A stretch of DNA of 64,000 bases, taken from assembly GCF_000186865.1 (NCBI RefSeq), contig NW_008705562.1, positions 2,408,051 through 2,472,050 on the forward strand, written 5' to 3'. This DNA comes from Aureococcus anophagefferens (lineage: Eukaryota; Sar; Pelagophyceae; Pelagomonadales; Pelagomonadaceae). Numbering within the stretch: the first letter of the stretch is position 1; each line of letters begins with the position of its first letter. Positions 10,331 to 20,154 of this stretch are shown one piece after another. The notes beneath the pieces were generated by a model. It did no database searches. It saw nothing but the letters and a program-made list of their open reading frames with translations, and was not told where the DNA came from. Made by a program: the position numbers and the translations under genes.

Positions 10331-10586
10331 GGGCTCCTGGGGGCTCTCCCCACCCAGCCCAGGACGCTCTGCGAGCGGCCACCTCGCACTATTTTTGGCC
10401 GGAGCTCGCTAAACTTTACAGGCACCTTGACCTAGTCTTGAACTCAACGTAGGCGATGGAATGCGAACGCGTGTGACCCTGGACATAACGAGGCAACCTC
10501 GCCACACTGCAGCCGTTCCGAAAGCGACACCCCTTTCCGCGAAAGGCATGGTGATGGTGATCTAGAATCCAAAGCAGGCCCGGGCC

Positions 10587-11735
10587 TTACTTCGCGGCCG
10601 GTTCGCCCGGCGGCGCGGTCGGGAGGCGGCGGCCGACGATGACGGCCCAGGAGTAGACGAGGCTCGCGAGGCAGGACAGGGTGATGCCGCCGAAGTTGAG
10701 GTAGGAGTAGGAGTAGTCGCCGCCGAGGAACATGCCGACGTAGGTCGTCGCGACGTTTTTCAGCGCGCCGACGACGGTCGTCGTGAGCGCGGAGTTGTGC
10801 TGCGTGCAGACGAAGATGGCGTACTGGAGCACGGGCCCCAGGGACGCCGACAGGGCCAGGGCCGCCACGGGGTGGCCGCCCGCGTGCGCCGACGGCGCGT
10901 CCTCGAGCCAGACGCGCGCCTCCGCGAGCTCGCCCGTGTACGCGAGGTAGGGCGCGAGCACGGCGCCGCCGAGGAGGGCGTTGTAGAAGAGGAGGCTCAG
11001 CTTCGAGAGCTTCGGCGGCGGCCTGGGCGCCGCCGGGTCCTGGGCCTCGACGTCCTTCTTCTCCGAGGACCGCGGCGCGCGCGTCACCGACGGCAGCGCG
11101 GCCTTGACGTAGACGCCCCGCAGCGCCGTGAAGAGGTCGTTGAGCAGGACGGCGGCGTAGCCCTTGGCGTCGAAGGCGAGGTCGTCGTAGGCCGCGACGA
11201 CCGCGCCGCCGACCATGCCCCAGACCGACGCCTGCACCAAGGGCGACGGGTTCGCCTGGCCCACGAAGCGCTCCAGGAGCATGGTGCAGGGGATGCTGAA
11301 GCGCCGGAGCACCGTGAACATGGGCAGGCTCAGCGACCCCGTCGCGAAGAGGCCCATGAGCACGTCCGCGACGAAGAGCGCCGTGAGGGGCACGACGACG
11401 CGGAACGAGTCGGCCGTCGGCGGCGCGAGCTCGACGGCGCCCGCGAGCGCGAGCGCGCCGAGGCAGGCGCAGGTCACGGCGAACTGGGCCAGGGCCAGCG
11501 CGCTCGAGCTCGGGAACGCGTACGTCGTCAGCGTGATCTTGTTGCACGCGATGATGCCGATGGATGTCGCGCCGTAGAACAGCGCCGTCGGCAGCGCCAG
11601 CGGCGACCGGCCGGGGTGCGCCGCGACGGCCGACGACGACGCCGCGCCCGACGTCCCCGCCTCGGCGCCCGTGAGCTTCTCCAGCTCCTCCGTCGTCGCC
11701 GACAGAAAGTTCTCGCGGCTCGCCGACGACGGCAT
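10587..11735 (-). CDS. SLC35D-type nucleotide-sugar transporter
   Basis: The 382 aa product has about ten hydrophobic segments and the drug/metabolite transporter fold of the triose-phosphate/nucleotide-sugar group. It fits the SLC35D subfamily: SLSLPMFTVLRRFSIPCTML, YDDLAFDAKGYAAVLLNDLF, LLFYNALLGG, TQHNSALTTTVVGALKN and FLGGDYSYSYLNFGGI all have close counterparts there. Such proteins exchange UDP-sugars for UMP across Golgi or ER membranes to feed glycosylation. The ATG at 11735 (MPSSASRENFL) is the only plausible one. Upstream in frame there is signal-like sequence (VAAIRLLAFACWSAAAVPA) without an ATG, so a further 5' exon cannot be excluded. Substrate cannot be read from the sequence. 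Confidence 0.87.
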   Translation of the reverse strand: MPSSASRENFLSATTEELEKLTGAEAGTSGAASSSAVAAHPGRSPLALPTALFYGATSIGIIACNKITLTTYAFPSSSALALAQFAVTCACLGALALAGAVELAPPTADSFRVVVPLTALFVADVLMGLFATGSLSLPMFTVLRRFSIPCTMLLERFVGQANPSPLVQASVWGMVGGAVVAAYDDLAFDAKGYAAVLLNDLFTALRGVYVKAALPSVTRAPRSSEKKDVEAQDPAAPRPPPKLSKLSLLFYNALLGGAVLAPYLAYTGELAEARVWLEDAPSAHAGGHPVAALALSASLGPVLQYAIFVCTQHNSALTTTVVGALKNVATTYVGMFLGGDYSYSYLNFGGITLSCLASLVYSWAVIVGRRLPTAPPGEPAAK

Positions 11736-12028
11736 GGCGCCGCCCTTGCGCGACGCCAGGGTCGACGAGCGGCGGGCCGGGACCGCGGCGGCCGACCAGC
11801 AGGCGAACGCGAGCAGACGTATGGCCGCGACGGGACGGGCGCCGACTTTTACGCGTCGAGGGCGGGATCGCGTGCCTGCCACAAGTGGTTCACGATTGCT
11901 GAAACTTTGGCCTCGGCGATTGGCCTCGGCCTACTCTTATGGCAGCGTCGTCGTCGTCGTGAAGTAGGGTCGCAGCACATATCGCATCCAGCGGCGTCGT
12001 GAAGCCCGTCGCAGCAATACATCCAAAC

Positions 12029-12955
12029 ATGGCTCGCACACTCGTCATACTCATCGTCGCGCTGCCGTCGCTCGCCGTCGCGCTGCGGCCGCTGCTGCGG
12101 CGGCTCCGGACGCCGCCGCCGCGCGACGTGACCGTCGTGAAGCTCGGCGGCAGCGCCATCACGGACAAGGCCCGCTTCGAGACGCTGGACGAGGCCGGCC
12201 TGCGCGCGGCGGCGGAGGCCGTCCGGCGCTGCGTCGCCGACGGGCGGCGCGTCGTCGTCGTCCACGGCGCGGGCTCCTTCGGCCACTTCCAGGCGCGCGA
12301 GCACGGCGTGTCCCGCGGCGGCGACGGCGACTCGTGGCGCCTCGGGCTGGCGGTGACGCGGCGGTCCGTGACGAAGCTCAACGGCCTCGTCGTCGACGCG
12401 CTCGCGCGCGCGGGCGTGCCCGCCGTCGCCGTCGCCGCGTTCCCGCGCGTCGCGACGCGGCGCCGCGAGCTCCGCGCGACGCGGGCGACGGCGGCCTTCG
12501 TCGCCGACGCGCTGCGCCTGGCGGACGCCGGCTTCACGCCCGTGCTCCACGGCGACGCGGTCCTCGACGACGCGCAGCGCTGCGCCATCGTCTCCGGCGA
12601 CGCGCTGCTGCGGCGCTGCGCCGCGGACCTCGCGGCGCGCGGCCGCCTCGCGGCGGTCTGCTTCCTCACGGACGTCGACGGCGTCTTCACGCGGCCGCCG
12701 GCGGAGCCCGGCGCGGCGCTCGTCGCCGACGTCGTCGTCGACGGCGCCGGCGCCGCGCGCCTCGACCTCGAGACGTCCGCCGCGGCCCACGACGTCACGG
12801 GCGGCATCCGCGCGAAGATCGACGCCGCGGCGGCCGTCGCCGCGGCGACGCGCGCGCCCGTGGACATCGTCCGCGCGACGTCCGCCGCGGACGTCGACGC
12901 CGCGCTCCGCGGCGCGCGGCCGCCGCGGGGCACGCGCATCCGGCCGGCGACTTAG
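12029..12955 (+). CDS. IPK: Isopentenyl phosphate kinase with N-terminal hydrophobic leader
   Basis: The 308 aa product is an amino-acid-kinase-fold protein with isopentenyl phosphate kinase signatures: VVKLGGSAITDK, VVVVHGAGSFGHFQA with the IPK-specific His, LHGDAVLDD..CAIVSGD, LTDVDGVFT and HDVTGGIRAKI. IPK phosphorylates isopentenyl phosphate to isopentenyl diphosphate and can feed isoprenoid synthesis from the monophosphate. Before the domain is a hydrophobic leader (MARTLVILIVALPSLAVALR), which suggests a signal anchor or targeting through the secretory or complex-plastid route; most IPKs are cytosolic. The ATG at 12029 follows the divergent promoter shared with the transporter. Its stop lies 4 bases from the convergent TMEM14 stop. 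Confidence 0.9.
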   Translation: MARTLVILIVALPSLAVALRPLLRRLRTPPPRDVTVVKLGGSAITDKARFETLDEAGLRAAAEAVRRCVADGRRVVVVHGAGSFGHFQAREHGVSRGGDGDSWRLGLAVTRRSVTKLNGLVVDALARAGVPAVAVAAFPRVATRRRELRATRATAAFVADALRLADAGFTPVLHGDAVLDDAQRCAIVSGDALLRRCAADLAARGRLAAVCFLTDVDGVFTRPPAEPGAALVADVVVDGAGAARLDLETSAAAHDVTGGIRAKIDAAAAVAAATRAPVDIVRATSAADVDAALRGARPPRGTRIRPAT

Positions 12956-12959
12956 CTAG

Positions 12960-13361
12960 CTACTGGGGCTTCGCCTTCTTGGGCTTGAGCTTGACGAGCG
13001 CGACCATCGCCGCCGCGCTGCCGAGCGCCATGACGAGGAAGAGCGGCGCGCGATCCGCCTTCGCCGGGTCGCCGCGCGCGCGCGCGAACTGCAGCGCGAA
13101 GACGGCCGTGAAGAGCGCGTTGAGCATGAGGCCGACGTGGACGGCGATCATCCACCGCCTGTAGGACGCGTCGCCCTTCCGCGGCTCCCCGAAGCTGCCG
13201 AGCCCGCAGAGCGCCATGAGCAGGCCGGAGCCCGCGCCGGCGTAGAGCGAGTGCATGACGGCCGGCGCGTAGCCGTGCGACGCCGCGCCGTACCAGCCGC
13301 AGCCGCCGAGGAACGCGCCGTAGCCGATGAACCTGCGGCGCGGCGCGGCGCGTCGTGTCAT
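12960..13361 (-). CDS. TMEM14/FAX-family small membrane protein
   Basis: The product is 133 aa with four hydrophobic segments and a Lys-rich C terminus (KLKPKKAKPQ). GYGAFLGGCGWYGAASHGYA, the central HSLYAGAGSGLLMALCGLG and the RRWMIAVHVGLMLNALFTAV stretch resemble the TMEM14 (UPF0136) family, whose members include plastid FAX fatty-acid exporters and mitochondrial porphyrin-related proteins. Length fits the family. Substrate and membrane cannot be inferred. The start is a clear ATG at 13361. Confidence 0.65.
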   Translation of the reverse strand: MTRRAAPRRRFIGYGAFLGGCGWYGAASHGYAPAVMHSLYAGAGSGLLMALCGLGSFGEPRKGDASYRRWMIAVHVGLMLNALFTAVFALQFARARGDPAKADRAPLFLVMALGSAAAMVALVKLKPKKAKPQ

Positions 13362-13626
13362 CGCCGCGCGTCGTGTGATCTCTGGATCGCGGCGCGTCGA
13401 GCGATCGCGGCGCGTTGCGAAAGACTGGATATCTCTGGACGCTGTACGCGGACGTTCTTGCGACGAGGCTCATGTCGGAGCACTGCGCCAGAGCGCTTTG
13501 TGGCGCCGGCTTTGGGATGGCTGGACCTTCAATGAGGCAGCATCGTGCCAGATTGAATGGGCAACGTGCATCGTCGGGATGCTGCCCGCCATCTCGACTG
13601 GTGTTCGCGCGTCGAACGCGTCAGCG

Positions 13627-15465
13627 ATGGCGTGCGACCTCGCGTACGACGCCTTCATGGCGCTGCCCGACGACGCGCGCCGCGCGAACTACGAGGCGCT
13701 CGTGCGCGACGCGCGCTCGACGCAGCACAAGCCCATGCGGCGGGTGAACGCGCAGAAGCGCGAGCGGCTGCGGACGATGAAGGTGCTGATTCTCGACAAC
13801 AGCCAGCGCGAGCCGTCGGTGGCTTCCGTCTGGGGCCACACGCTGGAGGACAAGCGGGCCATCGACGGCGTCGTGCGGGGCCTCGGCTTCCGGCACGTCG
13901 TCGCCGGCGCGCTGAACGACGCGGCCCAGGTCGACGACCAGTTCTGCGCGGAGCTCGGCGGCGACGCGGGGCCGACGAGCTTCTGGACCTTCTCCGAGTT
14001 CACGACGGCGCGCTCCGCGACGGCGCGCCCATCTTCGACGACGACCACGTGCCCGTCGGCCTGCGCAAGACGGCCGCGTACGGCCTGAAGCACGCGGTCC
14101 TCGAGGTCGACACGTGCGCCGCCTTTTGGGAGGACCGCGCGGTCTCCGCGTTCGCGGACGGCGTCGTCTTCTGGACGCGGTGGCTGCGCGGGGTCGCGGG
14201 GGGGCGACGCGCGGGTCATCGTGAACCTCCGGGACCTGGCCAAGGGCATGGTGCGGTGCCCGGACCGGTGCGTCGCGATGGTCGCGGCGCTCGCGGACCT
14301 CCCGCGTCACGTACGGCCCGCGTCGCTGCTCTTCGAGGAGCCCTTCGGCGAGTACCTGCCCTGCGAGGTCGGCGGCTGGACCGCGCTGCTCCGGGCGACG
14401 ATGGACGCGCACGGCTGGCCGTCGGCCTTCCAGGAGGACGGCGCGTCCATCGACGGCGCGCTCCTCATCCACGTGCACCGCCAGTGGGGCCTCGCGGACG
14501 CGGTGACGCTCGACGCGCTCGCCGCGGGCTGCGACGGGCTCATGGCCGCGGTCTGCGAGGAGGGCGCGGCGCTCGGCCACGCGTGCAGCGCCGTCGCGCT
14601 CGCGAACCTCGCGCGCCTCGGCAACCGCGACGTCGTCGCGCGCTACGACCTCCGCGGCGTCGTCGACGCCGCGCGCGCCGTGACGCGGCTGACGACGGGC
14701 GCGCCCGTCGCCGTGCGCCAGGTCGTCTACGGGCCCCGCGCCATCGAGGCCGTCTTCGGCTTCACGGCCGTCGGCGGCGGCGTCGTCGACCGCACCTTCG
14801 ACCGCGACGCGAGCGGCACCGCGGCGGACGCGGTCTTCCTCGCGGACATTTTGGGCGTCGCGGAGAAGCCCGTGCGGCTCCACACGCTCGCGACGCCCGC
14901 GCAGTTCGCCGCGCGGCTCGCGCAGTGCTTCGGCGCGCACGCGAGCTTCGACGACGCGCTCGGCGCGCGGCTCAAGCGCGGCCTCCTGGCCCTGCTCGCG
15001 GCCGGCGACAAGGCCGAGTGCACGTCGCCGCTGGGCCTCGCGCTCCTGCACCAGCGCGTCGAGGGCGGGCTCACGCCGGCGATGATCGACTGCGTCAAGG
15101 ACGCCGACGCGGTCGAGCGGGGCAGCGCGGTGCTGCTGGCGCGGGCCGAGGCCTGCTTCGACGAGGCCGCGGCCGACGCCGGCGGCGCCGGGGGGCTGCC
15201 CTACGGCGCCTTCGCCGAGCGCTTCGTCGACGCGTACCTCGGCGCGCGCCACAACACCTTCGGGGCCGACGTCGGCGACAAGGTGCGCGACGCGGTGCGC
15301 CGGAGCTTCGACCTCGACGGCGACCGGCGCATCACCTTCGACGAGTACAGCGTCTGGCTGCTCTGGGCGCTCCGGAGCACGCAGGACGACATCCACAGCG
15401 TCGACGACCTCTTCGCGGCCGTCGTGCGGCGCGGCATCATGCCCGGGCTCATGGGGGGGGACTAA
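13627..15465 (+). CDS. HMGL-like (isopropylmalate/homocitrate synthase-type) TIM-barrel protein with C-terminal EF-hand, two apparent frameshifts
   Basis: The reading starts MACDLAYDAFMALPDDARR, and MKVLILDNSQRE opens what looks like an HMGL-like barrel. Further on, GALLIHVHRQWGLADAVTLD, ALAAGCDGLM and GAALGHACSAVALANL match the metal-binding H-x-H and the GxGxxxGNA-type region of aldolase-type acyltransferases and lyases. The C terminus has one clear EF-hand loop, DLDGDRRITFDE, in a helix-loop-helix. The frame breaks near 13999 (after FWTFSEF a C seems missing before CACGAC). It returns at the seven-G run near 14191-14197, where one G seems extra. Between these the middle frame reads well (DDDHVPVGLRKTAAYGLKHA). 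The two shifts cancel, so sequence error is likelier than a pseudogene. Fusion to an EF-hand suggests calcium regulation. An ATG at 13579 is an alternative start. Confidence 0.6.
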
Positions 15466-15614
15466 GGGCCGAGAGAGGGTCGCCGGGAAGGCCGCAGGAG
15501 GGCTCGCAGGCTGGGCGAGATGCGGCCGCACGCCTCGACGAGAGGACGCAGGACAACCAAGCTCTTGTGGACCGAGACTCGTATCTGCGACGTCGCGGTC
15601 CGTGCATTATCGAC

Positions 15615-18600
15615 ATGCCGGGCCCCGGGGGCGGCTTCCACGTCGACGTGCGGTGGCTCGGGTCCATGGACCAACCATCCGACGACACGCTCCTCGAGCC
15701 GCTGCCATTCAAAAATCAAAAGGCGGACAAGGCCGTGAAGTACTACGCCGAGCGGCTCTTCGCCATTCACGGCGATAAACTTCCCGGCAGCGACGCGGGC
15801 ACATTCCTCAAGGAGGCCGTGGCGTACCGAGGGCCGCTCGACGGCGACGAGACCAAAGAGGGCGCGGCCGTCGCGCTCGACGACGTCGTCTCGGATTCGT
15901 CGAGACTGACTTTGCGACCGCGGATCCCCGAGAAGGACGCGGTGCTCATGGTCGTGTATGCGCGCGCGGAGGGGAAAACCTCGGTCTTCCACGTCCTGCC
16001 CAAAAAATTGCCCGTGACCGAGTTTGGCGCGTTCAGCTGCCACGACGTCGTGCGGCACGCCGCGCCGGGCCGAGCGCGCGAGGACCTGGATTTTTACGTT
16101 TTGTCGGGATACAGCAACGAGGACATGGTGGCTGTAGAGGAGAGCGAACTCAGGGCAGACTACAATGCCGGTCGCTTGGTCCGCGTGGACGCGTCCACGC
16201 GCGTCTCCGAGATCGTCGAGCCGCACCGCGGCCGGCGCCGATGCCACGTGCTCATCTTCGAGAAGCCCTGCATGCGGCTTCAATTGCTGGTAACCCAGCC
16301 CGGCGAAGACGACGTGGGTATGTGGACCGCTTTGCAGCCCGACCACTTAGACACCGAGTGCGTGCATTTCGTTGCACGCTTCGTCGCGCCTCAATTAGAA
16401 GACAACGACCACAGAGTGATGTCTGAAGCAGCATCGCGCAGCTTGCCGACTGCACTGCTGGAGCTGGAGGCGGGCGGGCATATGAAGGCCTACGTCGAGC
16501 TGGTGACTCGCCGAGGCGCTCGCGGTCCGCGTTCTTCGCAGCCGTTGGCCTCGCCTGTCATCCTGGACTCGTCCCATGATCTCTGCGGCGCCATGATTTA
16601 CCTGCGCGTCGAGGCCGAGGCAGGCGACGTGTGGCTCAAGCTGGTTGGGGAGAAGCTTCTTGAGATGCTGCAACGCCCCGCCTCAAACGGCCGGCTCTTC
16701 GTCCAATTTGCTGACAGTTTGGGGCCCATCGAGAGGGCGCCGATCATTCCGTTGCGCGCCGACGTGATGGGCGTGCCGTTCATCGGCTTGGCGAAGTACG
16801 CGCTCGAAGACCTCGTCAAGAAGGGTTACACGAACGCGGAAGACGTCCGGGCCCTGCATTGGCCGAGCCGCGCGAGGCTCTGGACCGCGCCCAAGAATGG
16901 GCCCTCACTGTCCGAGTTCTCAGCCGCAGGCGAATTTGACAAAGACGACCCTTCTCTCCAGGATGTGGTCATGTCTGACTCCATGGATTCCGTGCTCAAA
17001 GTCTCGCCGACGCGCGGCGACCTCGGGCCCGAGAGCGTGCATTGCATCGAGGTGATTTTGCCCTATGACGTCTTTTCAGCCACGACGATTGGTCTCAAGG
17101 CGTCGAATCTGAGCGGTGATTCGAGCTCCGGCCTCATTTTAGCTGTGACGACGCGTGCGAAGGCGACGCTCAACGGTTCCACACTCGAGATCTTCCAGAG
17201 GTGGCTCGGGGAGTTCGACGACTCCGCCGAGCACTCTACGGACGATACCGTCACTCTCGTGCGTGCCCTGCTGAACCCCCATCTCACCCAGACCTACCTC
17301 GAGCATTTGAAGATCGCGCTGTTGACTGACGAGCGAGAGCCGGTCCGAATCCACGACTTCGAAAAGCCCTTGATGCTCGCGGAGAACGGCAAGCCGCCCG
17401 AGGAGGTCATCTTCGAGTTATGCCTCGACACTGCCGCCGTGCGTCAAGCGGAGGTGTCCGCGAGCTTCGACGTGCCGATCCAGGGTCACGCGACGAAGCA
17501 GAAAAAGACGAAGAAGAAAAAGAAGGCGAAGAAGAAGGCGAAGGCTAAGGCCGGGAAGGAGGCCGAGAGCCGAGCGACCCCGGAGATTGACGAAACCTCG
17601 TCGCACACCGCGCCGCCTGTCGCCGAGCGCGACGCCGTCGGCGGCGCTTCGAGCGATTCGGACTCGGATTCGGACGCGACTTTTACGACGGCGCCGGCGC
17701 CGGAGTTGTCCACGGCGGCGCCGTCAACGGCCGCCGCGGACGATTTCGACGACTGGGTCGACGTGTCCGCGTCGCGGCGCGGTAGGGGCGCCGCCAACCG
17801 CTCCGATGCGCCGCCGCCGCCGCCGCCGCCGCTGCCCTCGCCCGGTGCCTTCGCGGAGGAGTCGCCGCGCGTCGTCGATCCCGAGGAGGAGTGGCGCGCG
17901 AGCTTTGAGCGCGCGGAGGCCGAGCGGCTGCAGGCGGAGGAGCGGCGGCAGTACGACGAGTCCGAGGCGCTCGCGCGGCGGCTCGAGGCCGAGGAGGTGC
18001 GGCGAGCCGAGGAGGCGCGCGCGCAAGACGCGCTGCTTGAGGCCGAGGAGGAGGCCAAGCGCGACGCGAGTGCTTCGGGCGCCGAGGAGGAGAAGCACGC
18101 GGACGTCGACTTGAACGATGCCAGGGTCGTCGAGATCCTCGAGGGGTCGGGAAACGTGAGCCTAGTCCCTCTGTTCCGCGAACATTTGATCGACGACAGC
18201 GTGCTCCCCCATCTCGCGGTGGAGGATCTGACGGAAATCGGCCTGGCACCGCCCACGGCCCTGCACGTCTTCGCCGCCATCAACGTCTCTCGCATGGCCG
18301 CGTCCAAGCTCGCCGTCAACGAGGTCATGGACGACTCCGCGCGCCACCAGGCCGCCCTCGAAGCGGAGCTCAAGGAGCATCGCGCTGAGCTCAAGCGCCT
18401 CCGGCTGCGCCGCGAGGACGTGCCCGACAAGCTAGTGTGCCAAATCACGTTCGAGTTGATGAAGGATCCAGTTATGGCCGCCGACGGACATACTTTCGAG
18501 CGGGTCGCCATAGAGCAGTGGTTCGCGACGGGCAAGCGGACGTCGCCGGCGACGAACGAGCCCCTGCCGGACACTCGGCTGATCCCGAACCTTGCGGTGA

Positions 18601-18656
18601 AGTCCATGATCGCCGAACTCCTCGAGAAGAAATCTCGCGCGCTCTGCGACACGTAG
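15615..18656 (+). CDS. SAM-domain U-box E3 ubiquitin ligase-like protein
   Basis: The 1013 aa product begins MPGPGGGFHVDVRWLG. Residues 1-620 hold no domain I recognise. A Lys-rich tract (TKKKKKAKKKAKAKAGK) follows, then acidic/Ser and Pro-rich linkers, a long Glu/Arg coiled coil (about 755-820), a SAM domain at about 832-892 (VVEILEGSGNVSLVPLFREH, EDLTEIGLAPPTALHVFAAI), and a C-terminal U-box at about 935-1000 (VCQITFELMKDPVMAADGHT, then WFATGKRTSPATNEPL). U-box proteins recruit E2 enzymes for ubiquitin transfer. GC content and codon choice in the first half are visibly lower than in neighbouring genes. A 149-base gap separates it from the preceding stop. An upstream exon is possible. Confidence 0.85.
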   Translation: MPGPGGGFHVDVRWLGSMDQPSDDTLLEPLPFKNQKADKAVKYYAERLFAIHGDKLPGSDAGTFLKEAVAYRGPLDGDETKEGAAVALDDVVSDSSRLTLRPRIPEKDAVLMVVYARAEGKTSVFHVLPKKLPVTEFGAFSCHDVVRHAAPGRAREDLDFYVLSGYSNEDMVAVEESELRADYNAGRLVRVDASTRVSEIVEPHRGRRRCHVLIFEKPCMRLQLLVTQPGEDDVGMWTALQPDHLDTECVHFVARFVAPQLEDNDHRVMSEAASRSLPTALLELEAGGHMKAYVELVTRRGARGPRSSQPLASPVILDSSHDLCGAMIYLRVEAEAGDVWLKLVGEKLLEMLQRPASNGRLFVQFADSLGPIERAPIIPLRADVMGVPFIGLAKYALEDLVKKGYTNAEDVRALHWPSRARLWTAPKNGPSLSEFSAAGEFDKDDPSLQDVVMSDSMDSVLKVSPTRGDLGPESVHCIEVILPYDVFSATTIGLKASNLSGDSSSGLILAVTTRAKATLNGSTLEIFQRWLGEFDDSAEHSTDDTVTLVRALLNPHLTQTYLEHLKIALLTDEREPVRIHDFEKPLMLAENGKPPEEVIFELCLDTAAVRQAEVSASFDVPIQGHATKQKKTKKKKKAKKKAKAKAGKEAESRATPEIDETSSHTAPPVAERDAVGGASSDSDSDSDATFTTAPAPELSTAAPSTAAADDFDDWVDVSASRRGRGAANRSDAPPPPPPPLPSPGAFAEESPRVVDPEEEWRASFERAEAERLQAEERRQYDESEALARRLEAEEVRRAEEARAQDALLEAEEEAKRDASASGAEEEKHADVDLNDARVVEILEGSGNVSLVPLFREHLIDDSVLPHLAVEDLTEIGLAPPTALHVFAAINVSRMAASKLAVNEVMDDSARHQAALEAELKEHRAELKRLRLRREDVPDKLVCQITFELMKDPVMAADGHTFERVAIEQWFATGKRTSPATNEPLPDTRLIPNLAVKSMIAELLEKKSRALCDT

Positions 18657-18706
18657 ACCACCGCCCGCCCCGCGATCTCCTCGGAATTTACCCCGAATAA
18701 AACTTT

Positions 18707-19960
18707 TTACGCGGCGAGCTCCCCCAGGACGTGGAGCACGAAGGGGAGCACGGTCTTGCGCGTGATGTCCGCGCGGAGCCGCGAGCAGCGCGGCGCGCCG
18801 TCGCCGTCCCCGAGGAGGGCCCCGAAGGCGAGGCCGAAGCCGTCCGTCGTGACGCGCTGCGTCGCGAAGAGCGGCAGCGCGAGGAGGTCGCCCGGGAGCC
18901 CCTCCGGCGCGGCCTCGAGGCGCCGCTCGAGGGCCGCGGCGTCGACGGCGCCGTCGCGGACGACGTAGGCGAGGCCCTTGGCGCCCTGCTCCGCGGCCGT
19001 CATCGCGAAGAGCACGTCGACGCCGCTCTTCGCCGCGAAGGCGCGGAGCGCGGCGCCGAGGGGCGCGCCGCCGCCCGCGCGGCGCGAAAAGTCCGACAGG
19101 GGCGCCATGATCGACGCGGCGCCGACGCGCAGGCGGCCGGCGCTCGCCCGCTTGTAGTCGAGGCGCAGGAGCTGGGGCGCGTCGAGCGCCGACACGTCCT
19201 TGCGCGCCGCGAGCAGCCGCTTCGCGAGGTCGCCGACGGTCGCGGCGCCGAGGACGGCGCAGGCCGCGGGCAGGGCGCGGCCGCGGAGCGCCGGCGCGCT
19301 CCCGTCCGGCGCCGGGTCGCCGCCGAGCGCGTCGAGGACCGCGTGGCCGAGCGCGACGTCGCGCGGCGAAAATTTCAGGCCCGCGTGCTTCGCGGCGAAG
19401 CCCCGGCAGTCGACGGCGACGGCGGCGAAGGCCAGGGCTAAAAGCCGCGCCGGCGGCTCGCCGCCCCGGGCCAGGAGCCGCTCCGCGAGCATGGTGCAGC
19501 AGGAGCCGCACGCGGCGTCGATTTCCCGGTCGCGCGCGTCCGCGTGCCGGCCCTCGTCCGCGTGGTGGTCGACGACGGCGACGACGGTCGCCGGCGACGC
19601 GAAGGCGAGCGACGCGTCGCCGCCGTCGAAGGCGTTGTGGTCCGTGAGCACGACCTCGCAGGCCGCGGCCGGCGCGGCCGCCGCCTCGTCGCCGAAGACG
19701 AGCGCCGACCGCGCGGGCGCGCCGCCCGCCGCTGCCGCGGCCGCGTCGTCGTGCGCGAGCGCGGCCTCGGCGTCGCGGCGCAGCGCGAGGTCCTCCCGCG
19801 GGAACCGCGCCAGGGCCGCGCCGCCGTAGAGCGCCGCCGCCGCCAGGGCCGACACGACGGAGTCGAGGTCGCCCGCGGCGTTGCCGAGGCAGACGCGGCC
19901 GCCGCCGGACGCCAGGAACGCGGCGCGCTGGACTGTTATCGTGTCGAAGGCGTCGGTCAT
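18707..19960 (-). CDS. DHH-family phosphoesterase (Prune/PPX1-like exopolyphosphatase)
   Basis: The 417 aa product has the DHH-superfamily order of metal motifs: GNAAGDLDSV (DxD), LTDHN, and VVAVVDHHADEG (DHH), followed by a C-terminal DHHA2-type half containing the LRLDYKR motif of eukaryotic Prune and yeast PPX1. These enzymes release phosphate from short polyphosphates or hydrolyse cyclic nucleotides, using Mn or Mg. Length and layout match cytosolic family members, and no targeting signal is obvious. The start at 19960 gives MTDAFDTITVQRAAFLASGG. It is convergent with the U-box gene, 50 bases between stops. Confidence 0.85.
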   Translation of the reverse strand: MTDAFDTITVQRAAFLASGGGRVCLGNAAGDLDSVVSALAAAALYGGAALARFPREDLALRRDAEAALAHDDAAAAAAGGAPARSALVFGDEAAAAPAAACEVVLTDHNAFDGGDASLAFASPATVVAVVDHHADEGRHADARDREIDAACGSCCTMLAERLLARGGEPPARLLALAFAAVAVDCRGFAAKHAGLKFSPRDVALGHAVLDALGGDPAPDGSAPALRGRALPAACAVLGAATVGDLAKRLLAARKDVSALDAPQLLRLDYKRASAGRLRVGAASIMAPLSDFSRRAGGGAPLGAALRAFAAKSGVDVLFAMTAAEQGAKGLAYVVRDGAVDAAALERRLEAAPEGLPGDLLALPLFATQRVTTDGFGLAFGALLGDGDGAPRCSRLRADITRKTVLPFVLHVLGELAA

Positions 19961-20154
19961 CGCAAGGCGCGGGCGGTCCTGGTGGGGCTCGTCGTCGCGG
20001 CACTCTCTAAGAGCTTGCCATGCTTTCCTTGTGGTGAGGCGAGGCCTTCACGGTGCCGCTCCGCCCTCGCCCGGCCGCGGCGCCCGGCTACAGCCGTCGC
20101 CGCCGCCGCCCGCGAACAGAGACGAACCTCACAGTTCACATTACACAGGGAGGA

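Noticed and set aside
13557..15600. Extension of the U-box frame far upstream to 13557
   Set aside because: Except for the ~195-base segment belonging to the HMGL-like gene, this stretch is an Arg-rich shadow of that gene. The U-box product is taken from the ATG at 15615.
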